Positions 37,111 through 48,695 of a stretch of 64,000 nt of DNA are shown one piece after another. This DNA comes from Thysanoteuthis rhombus (lineage: Eukaryota > Mollusca > Cephalopoda > Oegopsida > Thysanoteuthidae), in NCBI GenBank assembly GCA_963457665.1, contig OY735237.1, positions 8,897,914 through 8,961,913 on the forward strand, in the 5' to 3' direction. Position 1 is the first letter of the stretch. Each line of letters opens with the position of its first letter. The notes below the pieces were generated by a model, which worked only from the letters and a program-made list of their open reading frames with translations, did no database searches and was not told the DNA's origin. A program made the position numbers and the translations under genes.

Positions 37111-37595
37111 CGTTTTCATGATCATTTTTAACTTTTGTCAATAAGATTATTAGTTTCGCCCCCCTCTTCATCTGAACAAGTTGCAATGAAGATTAATTTT
37201 GAATAATAATAATTTCATTTTGCGTATAATTAGACAGTTTTATAACAAGAATTGGTTCAATTATGTAATTGTACAGCTGCTGATGCTGTGTATTTGTTAC
37301 TGAAAGAAAACAAGCAAGAATAATCAGGAACACATTATTTGAAATTCCAATTTATACAAAAAGTTAGAATTCTGCGATCATAACTGATATATACATTATT
37401 GTAATATCTGTTCTTTTTTTGCAACTAGTTCTTCCATTTGTGGGGTCTATTTGTGAGAAACACATTCCCACTATCCTTAAGCCAAAAACATCTAACACAA
37501 CTTTTATTTTCACCTAATATCTCTATCCCCCACTCCTCGGACTACCTAAATTATCCTCTTGGGAAGAATTCCCCACCCCAGTTTGGAACCATTGC

Positions 37596-37735
37596 ACAAG
37601 GTCAGAAAAGCTTTTTTATCCAAGAATAAAAATAAAAATAATTTTAGAAGAGTTCTAGTGGAGTACTGATGCCAATTTTCCAGATTACATAAAGCAGTAT
37701 GGTCAGGAGCATTGGTACACACAAACATGCAGAAC
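37596..37735 (+). mobile_element. family-B element, internal fragment
   Basis: Contains TTCTAGTGGAGTACTGATGC and GTATGGTCAGGAGCATTGGT; both ends are missing. Confidence 0.6.
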
Positions 37736-38082
37736 TGAAGTGAAGACACTACTAAATCAGTGCATAATAATGATAATTCTTTATTTAGAAAGAAATTAAC
37801 GTGTACAGCGGCTGGGACAGGAGTCTAAAAAGACCAATGGATTAAAAGTCGTCATCCGAGAAATTAAGACAATTTTTTTTCCTAAAGTTGTCATCAGTTT
37901 TTACAATTCCCTTTTCATTTGGTGTTGATACGCAGATTGTTATCTTCAGAGATTTTTTTGTTGATGCACTTTTTTTCGAACAGATCAAACGGGTTGGAGC
38001 ATTCACATCTGAGAAATCTTTGAGTCATAAAATGGTAAAAGAGATGACAACTATATACAAGAGATAGCTATGTTAATATATA

Positions 38083-38250
38083 GTCCGCTCAGATGGTGCA
38101 ATCGTTAGCACATCTGCCTCACCCACAGAAGGGATTAGGTTTGATTCTTGGTACAAGTAAAGATTGTGGCAAACTCTTCAGCAGCTGACTGAATTCGCCC
38201 CAAGCTGTATGATTAGGGTCGAAAAAATTGGGAATGGAGTAATACCTTCC
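38083..38250 (+). mobile_element. tRNA-Val-derived SINE, third copy
   Basis: The head AGATGGTGCAATCGTTAGCA, stem-loop TCTGC-CTCACCC-ACAGA and B box AGGTTTGATTCTTGG are followed by a shortened body (CAGCAGCTGACTGAATTCGC). It is diverged and deleted downstream. Confidence 0.7.
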
Positions 38251-38384
38251 CCTATTCAAAAGGATATTAGCGAATTGATAGAAGAGTTATTGGGTTGATT
38301 CTGATTTCCAGCGCAGTACAAGTCTTTGAATTGAACTGACACACGTTGACTAACATTCAGCTTTCATGCACTCGATACGGTACT

Positions 38385-39300
38385 CTTTGATAGAAAAAAG
38401 TGTCAACAAAACAGTCAAAATAGGTTTCTTCAGTTTTCAAGTTGGTCTGTCTTGCTGGTTGGCTGCGTATGAATGTATGACATGTATAGGCCACACTGAT
38501 AGTGCTAAATGAGTGAAAATTTAAACATTTAGTCCTAAAAATAAAAGTATACAATCCATGCATCCTCCCAATAGTCACCTATGGAGCTAAAACATGGAAC
38601 CTAACCAATATATAGACCTGCAAATTGAGAACCATGTAAACTGCACGTGAGAGAATCATGCTCAACCTTACATGGAGAGATCACAAAACAACAGAAAATA
38701 TCAGGGAAAAACAGCAGTCAGAGACATCATAAAGTCCATTATAAAACTCAAATGGCAATGGGCTAGTCATGTTGCAAGAATGGCAGACAACTGATGGACA
38801 TCACGACTCACAACATGAATCCCCAGAGATCACATGCATAAACGAGGCCAGCAGAACACAAAGTGGAGAGGTGAACTAGACAAGTTTAGAAAGTATTGTC
38901 TCTGCGACGCCCGTGATAGTGAAATGTGACGAATCCTAGGGGAGGTGTATATCCGATGACGGACGCTAGAAGAATAATGATGATGATGTCTAGAAAAAAA
39001 CTCTTTTAAATTCTCCTCTAAAATAAGATTCTTGTAGGATGTCCAATTTACAATATAAGCTTTTGCTAAATTGGTCCCTAGACTTTTTAGTGATCCAAAA
39101 AAAGTTGAGGAAAGTAATTCATTGATCGACCCTTTTTCCAAATTTCTACTGATCACCCCCAATACAGCATGCAGCCAGAAGATCTTGGTCACATGATGGC
39201 TTCTATTGAATGACCGACCAGATCTAATCTTTTCAATCACTGCTACAAATAACTGATCGGTTCAAATACTGTTGTTGTGTTCAGATTATTCATATGTTGT
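38385..39300 (+). repeat. family-A repeat interrupted by an RTE fragment
   Basis: The 5' half (38400-38545) and 3' half (38986-39235) flank the RTE insertion. The 3' end runs on to the GTTGTGTTCAGATTATTCAT lead-in and then into the 640-bp TA/CATA tract. Confidence 0.65.
38548..38985 (+). mobile_element. RTE-like 3' fragment inserted in a family-A repeat
   Basis: About 440 bp of the family 3' end, from CAATCCATGCATCCTCCCAA to GATGATGATG, lies between the two halves of a family-A repeat. The right junction is TCTAGAAAAAAA. Two other family-A copies (54 and 55 kb) have the same right junction with a shorter RTE fragment. Confidence 0.75.
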
Positions 39301-39939
<639 letters not shown>

Positions 39940-40030
39940 TTTGCCCAGCCCTAACCGTTAAATGATTATTATACTGTTTTATTTTATTATTATAATGTAA
40001 TAATTAAATATTATATATGAATAAAGTTTG

Positions 40031-40135
40031 AGCAGTTTAGAATCTGGAGAATCTTGATGTCATAAAAGCAATTGGCACTAAGATCACAGTCAATAACTGA
40101 ACAACTGTAGCGCCAGAATTTCAATTTTGAGAAAG
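40031..40135 (+). mobile_element. family-B element, rearranged 5' fragment
   Basis: An internal segment (AGAATCTGGAGAATCTTGAT) precedes the start segment (ATCACAGTCAATAACTGAAC), the reverse of the usual order. This indicates a junction between two copies or a rearrangement. Confidence 0.5.
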
Positions 40136-40149
40136 TAAAATGTTTTGTT

Positions 40150-40398
40150 CTTTTGTTGCTTTTTTTAAAAATCCCCCCCCCAATAATTGTTCAGTAGGGG
40201 GGTTCAATATGCAATGTAAGCTTATGCTGAATTGGTTATTGTTTATGCCCACTTGGTTTTTTTTCCTGAAAATTCAGACCTTTTTTTTTATTGATCACAC
40301 CTAACTGAAGGCGAGATAAGTAACTTATCCATTGATCAACCCTTTCTCCAATAATTTTAGTTGATCACTCGCAACTCGCTATACATCGGTGGTGATGA
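40150..40398 (+). repeat. family-A repeat, 3' part
   Basis: Contains GGGGGGTTCAATATGCAATG, the CCCACTTGGTTTT segment and paired TTGATCA motifs. It lies just downstream of the 78-aa candidate gene. Confidence 0.6.
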
Positions 40399-40437
40399 GT
40401 CATAATTTCACTTTGAATGCCCTTTTTTTTAGAATCA

Positions 40438-40443
40438 TTTATT
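40438..40443 (-). terminator. AATAAA signal downstream of the 78-aa candidate gene
   Basis: The minus strand reads AATAAA here, about 116 nt after the stop codon at 40559. That is a normal distance for a short 3' UTR. Confidence 0.4.
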
Positions 40444-40558
40444 AAAAATGACAATAGACGAATGGACTTCGATTTAATTCTTGCATTTATGACAGTAGAT
40501 CAGCATATTGTTCATTACTGTATGCAAAGTCTCTTGATTATTGCTCTGATATTTGCCT

Positions 40559-40880
40559 TCAATTCATTGATAGATGTTGAACATTTCTTATAACTTGGCC
40601 CGTGAGGTATCCATATGAGAACAAACAGCATCCGGCAAGAGTGATTGCAAATTTGGCAGATGTAAATGCCCCACCCTGCATAAGACCAGCAATTTTTATC
40701 CCGATGACGATTAGAGAATACGGTATTTCCTGGCATCAAGGATGCACCCAAATTTTGACAGGCAGGATTAAAATGAAAAGCATAGACATACAATTAAAAG
40801 CTAATTTTACTTACTGTTTCAAGATGTCTTATGGGTGGCCCAGGGACGTACTGATTCTCTACACCTCTTATTGTCTGCAT
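40559..40880 (-). CDS. candidate two-exon gene, 78-aa two-pass membrane protein
   Basis: I do not recognise this family. On the minus strand an ATG at 40880-40878 opens 22 codons (MQTIRGVENQ, then YVPGPPIRHLET) that end at 40815. A strong donor GTAAGT follows (40814). An 85-nt intron ends in TGCCAG at 40730. The second exon (40729-40559) continues in the same phase for 56 codons to TGA. It reads EIPYSLIVIGIKIAGLMQGG, then AFTSAKFAITLAGCC, LFSYGYLTGQVIRN and a short polar tail. Two hydrophobic stretches (about residues 26-43 and 49-71) suggest a small two-pass membrane protein, possibly mitochondrial or ER. Supporting signs are local GC clearly above the flanks, an in-frame splice and an AATAAA about 116 nt past the stop. 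Against it: the start codon could instead be a splice acceptor (ATGCAG), and a 150-codon open frame also crosses the region on the opposite strand (40602-41054). The spliced model is inference. Confidence 0.42.
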
Positions 40881-41254
40881 TCATTCCTTTTTTTGTTGTT
40901 GTACGGAGAAACGTTAAGTTTACACCAAACGTTTCAGATAAGAACTCTTGGTAGAGTTGTACCAACACTTCGATATTCCTGTTCCACGATTCAGTCTTCG
41001 GCAAAGCAGTATTTTCTGCTTTCACTTGGATATCTGCATCAAAAGCAATATTAATAATAATAGCATTTGGAATTCAAAAAAAAAATATATCTATACAGCT
41101 AGATCATGCAGAGACATCATTATAATGGGTTGATGAATCTGTTTTGGTAATGCATTCCACGCTGTCTCAATGCATACAGGAATGAATTATTGTAATTATG
41201 TAAATATTTTGAATAATAAATGATTCATTTGTTTATTTACTATTTAATACTAAT

Positions 41255-41610
41255 AAGTATGACCCACAAGCTCAGAACTATGCAATGTGTACAGGTGAGA
41301 ATCATGCTCAGCATCACAGAATATTAGTGGAAAAACAAGTCAGAGATATAGAATCCATTAAAAAACTCAAATGACAATGGGCTGTTCATTTAGTAAGACT
41401 GTCAGACAACCGATGAACATCGTGGCTCACAACATGGATCCCCAAAGATCATATGCGAAACTGGGTCTGGCAAAATATAAGATTGGCGTAACGAACAAGA
41501 CAAGTAAGGAAAGTGCCCGCTCCGCAATGACCATGATAAAGAGGTCCGGCGAATCTTGGGGAAAATTGATGTCAAACGATGATGATGATGGTGATGATTA
41601 TTTTTACGCT
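41255..41610 (+). mobile_element. RTE-like 3' fragment
   Basis: Diverged plus-strand copy of the 3' region: CAGAACTATGCAATGTGTAC, then the AACATGGATCCCCAAAGATC block and a GATGATGATGATGGTGATG tail. Confidence 0.7.
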
Positions 41611-41704
41611 TTATTCAGAGGTTGTATACAAGAGTTGCGAATATTGTCTAGTATAAACTACCTTCCTCTAGAGTTAAGATGTATACCCTTGGGTGGGCTA
41701 AAAG

Positions 41705-42003
41705 AGTGGGAAACATGGAGAGATCCAAAGATAGCACAGTCTATTAGAGGGAAAACAGGAATCTGAGATAACAGAGAGACCATTACGAAACTCGAATAGC
41801 AATGGTCGGATTACGTTGCAAAACTTACAACATGGATCCCCAGAGTTCACATGCTAAACCCTGGTCGACTGAATATAAGATGATATGACGAACAAGTTCA
41901 GAGAGTACTGGCTCTGCGACGCCCATAATAGGGGAGTCTGGCGAATCTTTGGAGTGTCCAACGACGGTCGCTAAGAGATTGATGATGATGACGATGATGA
42001 TGA
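41705..42003 (+). mobile_element. RTE-like 3' fragment, second adjacent copy
   Basis: It starts within the HERT/DHKT-equivalent block (AACATGGAGAGATCCAAAGA), contains ACAACATGGATCCCCAGAG, and ends in a GATGATGATGACGATGATG tail at about 42000. It lies about 100 bp after the end of the previous copy, as a separate insertion. Confidence 0.7.
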
Positions 42004-42456
42004 CCCTATATAGCGTTTTGTTTTGTTTTGTTTCGTGTTGCATTCTTTCGGAACGTGACTTGAGCGCTAACCGAGGTATCACTGTAATCATGGACGCAAG
42101 TATTAGAAAAAACGAAGTTGATAATGAACTGTTTGATAATGCTTTTTTCTTGTGAACAAAATGTGAGGTGTGTCTTTAGCATGGGCAGCCTTATCAAGAG
42201 TAATCACATGCTCTCTGCTGGAGCCATTTGAGATATTGGACTTGGCACACAAAAACCCATTGTGTTACATTTGTAGACCTCCAGGGGTCCAAGGACCCCA
42301 TATTAAGAAACCACTTCTCTTTACACTATCTTTTTTTTTCTATTTCTCTGTATTTTGTCTTACATGAATTCATAAGCATTTTTAGGTTACTGTTACTTAT
42401 TTTTTTTAAAGATAGTGTGTGAGAGAGAGACAACCTGACAGATGCATATAAAATAA

Positions 42457-42458
<2 letters not shown>

Positions 42459-42498
<40 letters not shown>
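42459..42498 (+). repeat. (TA)n microsatellite
   Basis: About 20 TA units. Confidence 0.95.
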
Positions 42499-42500
<2 letters not shown>

Positions 42501-42562
42501 CAATTGTTGCAGTTTATATGAGTAGAGTGCTCTATATCCCTGTAGGTAGGGCTATTATATTA

Positions 42563-42692
42563 TTAGTTATGTTAGATTCATTTCATGACTATTAATTTCT
42601 TACGAGCAGCTGAAAGCAGCCCGGACGAATGCAGATTGCTTTTAGCTGCTCGCAAGAAACTAATAGTCGTGAAATGAATCTAATGTAACTTA
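42563..42692. repeat. 56-bp-arm hairpin
   Basis: The arms 42563-42618 and 42637-42692 are reverse complements with about seven mismatches, around an 18-nt loop (GCCCGGACGAATGCAGAT). Confidence 0.85.
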
Positions 42693-42902
42693 TGATCTTG
42701 CATTATAATAATTACATATATATACATACATAAACAAATGGATATATAATCCGAAAAAAATAATTAGAAATGCGTTATATTACTTTGAAACTAATAATAT
42801 AATTGTCTACGTTGAGAAACAAATACAGCAGGTATAGACAGTGAATGAACAACAAAAAAAGAATCTGGAAATGAAGCAGTTATTTAGGCCTTTGCATTAC
42901 CC

Positions 42903-42990
42903 ACAGCTGTTTAGCTCAATGACAAGGGCAACGCTACATCGAAATGGCTTCCTATTGGTTGCAGGTTCGATTCCTGATACATTCACCAAG
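42903..42990 (+). mobile_element. family-D SINE head
   Basis: TTAGCTCAATGACAAGGGCA (A box) and GCAGGTTCGATTCCTGAT (B box with stem) are well preserved. A (TA)n tract follows 40 bp later. Confidence 0.65.
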
Positions 42991-43025
42991 TAATAATAAA
43001 TCATCCGTCAGATTATATATTCACT

Positions 43026-43094
<69 letters not shown>
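43026..43094 (+). repeat. (TA)n microsatellite between two family-D SINE parts
   Basis: About 33 TA units with one CA near the start. Confidence 0.95.
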
Positions 43095-43097
<3 letters not shown>

Positions 43098-43099
43098 AT

Positions 43100-43400
43100 A
43101 GAATGATAATAAATTGCGTTACATTATATGGAGACACTTATTTGAAATGATCTCCCGTCATTACCTGGTTTATGTATCACTTGGCCTTGGCAACGTATAT
43201 AGAATGAACAATTAAAGAAAATGCATTAACAGTGTAAGAGCAACACAACGTTGAAGCAGCTACCCTATCGGTCCCAGGCTTGATTCCTGCAGCTGCCCCA
43301 TTTTCTTTTATCCTTTATTCTATTTACGTTGTCTGAGCTTAGTGATGCATCAACTTTGTAATGACAGGAAATCATTTCAAATAAGACTTTCTATATAACT
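43100..43400. mobile_element. head-to-head pair of family-D SINE bodies (fold-back)
   Basis: The minus-strand body (43120-43225) faces a plus-strand tRNA-like head (about 43228-43290, GGCTTGATTCCTGCAGCTGC) and plus-strand body (43290-43400). TTATTTGAAATGATCTCCCG at the left pairs with GGAAATCATTTCAAATAAG at the right. Confidence 0.65.
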
Positions 43401-43834
43401 CAATTTATAAAAATGCATGCATATATATGTATATATGCAAATGCTCATACACACAGTACTGTATTTACTGCAAAAAAGACTCCAGATTCTTGAAGCCCTT
43501 GTCATTAAAAATGTAATCAATATTCAATACATGAAGTTCGAATTACAATTTCTTCAATCAAAGTACTGTGATTTTAAACGTCTTTAACATCTTGATTAAT
43601 CCATTCTGCTCTGAATTTCACTTGCACGTTGACATGTGCGTGATATCTCAACTCATAGATGACATGATGCCAAAATTTAAAAATTAACTTACGTTTGTTA
43701 TCAGTTTTTGTTCCCCAATAATTAAAGGATCTTGGATCTTGACAATGGCTGGATAAATAGACACCAAAGATGCTCACTCAAAAGCTATTGGGCAATTAAT
43801 AATCAACATCAGCCTCTTAGAGTCCGTCAGGATT

Positions 43835-44215
43835 TGCCAGACTTCTCTATCATGGACGTTGCAGAGCCAATGAATGAGCCTATAGTCTCTGGGGATCCAA
43901 GTTGTGGGTCATCATCATCATCATCATCATCATCGTAGGATTGGCCAGACCTCTCTCTCGTGGTCTTTATAAACTTATCTAGTTCGTCTCACCATCTAAT
44001 ATTCTGCTGGACACAGTTTTGCATGTGATCTCTGGGGATCCACGTTGTGAGTCGTGATGTACATCGGTTGTCTGCCATTCTTGCAACATGACCAGCCCAT
44101 TGCCATTTGAGTTTTCTTATGGATTCTGATATCCCTGAATCCTATTTTTTTCTATCATACTGCGCTGTTTTGTGATTTCTCCATGTGAGGTTGAGCATGA
44201 TTCTATCATGTGCAC
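43835..44215 (-). mobile_element. nested RTE-like fragments with (ATC)n tail
   Basis: The minus strand carries two pieces. One is a short 3' end (43835-43905, with CTCTGGGGATCC). The other is a longer copy (43935-44215) whose tail is the ATCATC run at 43909-43934. The longer copy appears to have inserted into or next to the shorter one. Confidence 0.75.
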
Positions 44216-45654
44216 ACTAAAAATACACTCATGATAGAAAGTGGATCAAATTACCTATGAAAACTCTCAAGATGATAAGAAACATACTTTCAGCTTTTTT
44301 TTTTTACAAATAAATTCGCATTACCATACTAATATACTTCCATTTATCCCATATTTCTAATACTAAAATCTGACTTTAGGCGTAAATGGGTTAAATTATT
44401 TCAGTGTCATTCACCCTCAAATCTTTATCACAAAATCTCATTCACCCACGATTAAATTTCCATATGTTTTCAATCATTTTCGTCTTATTCTCCCTTGTGT
44501 ATAATTTTGTACATAAGTTTTTTTTATATCGTGAGCCTGAAGCATAAATAAACTCATTTCCTAAATGTTTATTTTTCGTGTTTTTGAACATCCTAAAAAT
44601 ATGCAAAGAAAACTAAGATTGAGAAAAAAAATATTAGAATTTTCCCAGTGTGCGTAGGGTTAGCAAACAACAGTTTCAGAACTTTGAATTGGATTTTTTT
44701 TGCAGGGAATATTGTTTTCTTTCGGCATTTGTTTATCGTGATATTTACTTTTTTAAATACAAAAAATAGAAATATCTGAGTAAATTAAGTCGTTCACACT
44801 TCATTTGCCCCTGTAGCTTCATTCACCCTCACGATAATTTCATTCACCCTTGGGTGAATTATTCATGTAAGAAACACTCACTGCACTAACGTCTTGTCTA
44901 CCTATACAGAAACAGGAATGGTTAACTCAGGTCTTGGGTTTTTCAAGAGTTACAAAGCAATGACATAATGGACAGATTCAAGTTTTTCGTTTTCCAAGAA
45001 ACCCTGGGAAGTCATACATCATTCGAGATGTTATAAGATATGGATTTTATTTATGGCAAAATTATACAAATATAATTGTCACAAGACCTCATTCTTTTTT
45101 TAGAAGGTCCAACGTATCAAAAATTAGTTGCAAAATATAAGTGCTTCTGACCTGAATCAATTGACTAAAAATTATTTCGAAAAATCTTCATTCGTAGCCT
45201 TCAATCAAAGATGTATCTGTGGAGAATTGCTGACGGAGTAGACATTATTTAGACCTTCCGAAAATGCTGGCACATATATATCCCGCAGTTTCTGTTACTG
45301 CTAGAGTATACACGGAGGGGGGGGATTAACTTCCTATTAAAAATTACATGTAATTTTTGTAAATATTGCTCTATTTCCATGAATTATTCCCATAGTGGGT
45401 GGGGGTACCACTCCAAACCACAAACTCTGGGTCAACTGGGAAAGCGTATTCATTGTTATGGTCAACATACCACTGGACTTCCTGCTAAAGTCTATCGAGG
45501 CAATACCGAAAGGCTTGTAGAAATTGGTGGACAACGTTGAATTACAACACAGCAGGCAAATTCTACCATTCTACGGTCGAAAGTAGAACTAGTTTGACTA
45601 CAATCGACCGATAAATAATAAACTTATCAATTTCCAGTACGGAGTTTCGACAAT
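44216..45654. other. no gene recognised
   Basis: A small cluster of CATTCACCC motifs occurs at 44405-44860 (four or five times), possibly a decayed tandem repeat. Otherwise featureless. Confidence 0.4.
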
Positions 45655-45745
45655 ACTGCTCTGAGGGACCAGGATTTGAACCAACCGAAAGATTACTTTT
45701 CCGGTCTTCACAGGAAATCAATTATTTCATTACACAATCGTTGTT
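45655..45745 (-). mobile_element. tRNA-like sequence
   Basis: The minus strand ends GGTTGGTTCAAATCCTGGTC, a good B box in T-arm context. The A-box side is weak. Confidence 0.4.
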
Positions 45746-45969
45746 TTCAAACAGTCCCTTGTTTTAATGAAGGTTAGAGTGGCCGAGCGTAAAATTTACA
45801 ATTTCTATTTTAAATACCTTTATTACATTTTAAACGCCAAACAATTTTATTCATTTACTTTTGGCTATTTTCTTTTATTTTAGAGTCGAATAAACCGCCC
45901 ACACTTTCTTTTCCAATATGAACTATAATTCCAGTTCCATTTTGAAACGCACGTACGGAGGAAAACTCG

Positions 45970-46773
45970 CCTATCTTCCTCTTGCTTTTAATTCTTTCAA
46001 AACTAAACTGAGGTTGGCTCAATGATTTGATTAACTACCATAAAAAAGCTCATTTCAAGTACATTTAGGTACATTCATATAAGCCCAATGTGCGTCTGTA
46101 TATTTCATTTATGCCACCATTTTTATGTCACGGATACACGAGTAATTGAAATAAAACAAGACAAAACATGTATGCCAAAGTAGGTTTTCCTGTTTTTAAT
46201 ACCAAACGTAACCAGAGAACAAAGCAAACAGCATATATAACAGATCTGGTTAGTCACTAAATAGATTCAGTCACGTGACTAACGTCTTTTGGCAGCGTAT
46301 CCATCTGATCTATTGCCACCAGTAAACAGTTTGGATATGAAGTATATTCGCTTGGCAATACTTCGGCTGTCATCTCCCCCCCCCCTCCACTCTTGGCTTG
46401 GGAAGCCTGCCTATGTACAGCAGCTTCTCTATCGATTGATCTAACAGAGGTTTTACAGTTGTCAGAATATCAAATCTCATCTGTAAACTTTTTTTTCTTT
46501 TTTATTTGCCGGTATAGGGTTAATGATTATGTACGGTATGGTTGAACTATTTTCCTCGTCTACGTGTTTATTTTTTCACAGCGTTTCGGTCGCGTAACCT
46601 CCAGTCTTCGTCGGGAATGGTTGGTTCTAGAATGTTGAATCACTACTCAGAGGGCATGCACTGTTGAACTGAGAACGTCATATCCATATTTTGTATATCC
46701 GGGTCGAGCAAAACAGATAACCAAGTGAGAAAACTCGGGAGTACCCCCAATAACACAACCTGTCGAACGAAAG
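45970..46773 (+). repeat. left arm of a large inverted duplication
   Basis: About 800 bp here reappear as the reverse complement at 55326-56125 with only scattered differences. Shared landmarks include AAACTAAACTGAGGTTGG, ACAGATCTGGTTAGTCACTA, TCACGTGACTAACGTC and CGCGTAACCTCCAGTCTTCG. The inner part (from 46450) is a family-P element truncated at GTCGAACGAAA. Confidence 0.85.
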
Positions 46774-47149
46774 GTGCTGGTTTGAAACACCTGTCTTTTC
46801 TCAGCACCATAGGTTTGGCCTATACGCGTGATACATACATAGTCAGCCAGACCAACTTGAAAACTGAAAAAACTTATGTTAATAGTTTTGGTGACGGTTT
46901 CAGTTGATAGTTTCGGATAATTAGAAAGAGTTGGACTGGGTAAGAAAGACTACCTTTTCATTTTCTGAATTTGTTTTTCATTCTGTTATTCCTACTTGAG
47001 TTACTGCAGTGATTTCAAGAGAGGAAGAACATCCTTTCGTTTTTGCTTAATGGCTGACAAAGGTAGCATGAGAAATATACTAATTTTTATCAGATTTCTC
47101 AAGAACCGCCGATCCAAACCACTTCAAAACTCAACACTGCACTGTCTTG

Positions 47150-47335
47150 TATGCTGACTAATATCATACTCTGTTGGACTGAGCACGTCATATCCATATT
47201 TTGTATATCTGGATTAAGCAAAACAGATTACCTAGAGAGGAAACTCGGGAGAACCCCTAATAACACAACCTGTCGAACGAAATTCACACAGGAATATTAG
47301 ATTTAGATTTGATATTCTGCCAACTGTAAAGTTTT
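47150..47335. mobile_element. family-P element, half copy
   Basis: Contains CACGTCATATCCATATTTTG, AACACAACCTGTCGAACGAA and the TTGATATTCTGCCAACTGTA end; the other terminus is missing. Confidence 0.6.
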
Positions 47336-47379
47336 GGTTGTATGATCAGTTACTTTCCTCAACTTTTGATGGATCATTA

Positions 47380-47690
47380 AAACGTACAAGTTTTCAAAAA
47401 ATAAGCGTGAATGCAGCCGGGTACAAACTAAGGGACCAATCGAGTATAAACGTACAACGTAGATCGACTCCCCAGTAAAAAAAAAAACAATCGAGGGGGG
47501 GAGGGGTATTTGTAAAGACAAAAAGTTTTTTTCTAAACATAATAAGGAGTAAATGTTCAAATATTCTGGCCTCTAAGCCCCATTGATTTGGCCTGTACGC
47601 GAGATACATACATAGTCAGCCAGACCAACTTGAAGACTGAAAAAACTTATGTTGACACATTCGGTAGCTGTTTGTTTTCTGATATATCAA
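47380..47690 (-). repeat. family-A repeat with empty RTE site (left half of inverted block)
   Basis: The minus strand reads TACTCCTTATTATGTTTAGA straight into the A-rich continuation at 47525-47555, with no RTE sequence. This is the pre-insertion state of the 54.0- and 55.0-kb copies. Confidence 0.7.
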
Positions 47691-47924
47691 TATATAAAAT
47701 GGCTTTCTGAATTTTTGAGAAAGTGCTAAAGGGCTATCTTATACAGGATATTTTCAAAAAAAATTTTCAGCTTAATTTTTGAATTAAGTATTGCAACAAT
47801 ATCATTGATTTCGACTAGCTTCTACCTGCATCCTAAGTTTCAGTTCTTCTTATCACAACTTTGAATTGGACACTAATCCTAAGACAATAATTAAATAGCG
47901 CAATAGGAAAACAAAGATCATGCC

Positions 47925-48018
47925 TTCAGTGAGAATCGATCTCACACCGATCTGACACCCTCTGGCCAGAGAGGGTCCAGCATACGCCTTGCCGCTTTTG
48001 ACCATAGGGACCTTATAG
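47925..48018 (-). mobile_element. type II tRNA-like sequence (Ser/Leu-like, pseudogene or SINE head)
   Basis: On the minus strand GTCAAAAGCGGCAAGGCGTA (D arm) and GTGAGATCGATTCTCAC (T arm with a 5-bp stem) are separated by an anticodon arm and an extra arm. The length (about 90 nt) and extra arm suggest tRNA-Ser/Leu origin. Confidence 0.5.
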
Positions 48019-48244
48019 GTCTAAATTGTAAGCATCAACAAGCATGGAATATCGGTGGTGAAGACTTAGGTTTAAGAGGTGAAATCAGCTTCTGTTTAAC
48101 TATCGTTTTTAATTGCTCTGTTTAATGGTCACAATAGGATAATGCGAAAATGGCGATGTCGTCTGCAAATCTGAGGTTGCTCAGATACTCGCCATCTATT
48201 CTGATTCCTTTACCCCCCCCCCCAGTCTAGTCTTCTGAAGATCA

Positions 48245-48695
48245 TCTTGAGGTAGGCTGTGAAGAGTATCCTCCCAATAGTCACTTACGGAGCTGAAACA
48301 TGGAACCTAACCAAGAGACAGATCCGCAAACTGAAAACTATGCAACGTGCACATGAAAGAACTATGCTGGACCTCACATGGAGAGACCACAAGACAGCAC
48401 AGTACATCCAGGAAAAGACAAAAGTCAGAGACATCATAGAATCCATTAAAAAACTCAAATGGCAGTGGGCTGGCCATGTTGCAAGAATGGCGGACAACCG
48501 ATGTACATTGCGGCTCACGACATGGATCCCCCATGATCACATGCGCAACCGAGGCCGGCAGAATATTAGATGGACGGACGAACTACACAAATTCAGAAAG
48601 TACTGGCTCTGCGAGGCCTATCCTGGGGGAGGTCTATGTCCAACGACGGACGTTAAAAGACTGATGATGATGATGATGACGATAGGATTAAAGTT
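48245..48695 (+). mobile_element. RTE-like 3' fragment with (ATG)n tail
   Basis: An open frame of 146 codons (48259-48699) contains VTYGAETWNLTKRQ, MLDLTWRDHKTAQ and WQWAGHVARMADNR. It is followed by the family 3' end and a run of ATGATGATG at 48661-48681. Truncated 5'. Confidence 0.85.

Noticed and set aside
38830-39240. Minus-strand frame of 136 codons
   Set aside because: It crosses the RTE fragment antisense and a family-A repeat.
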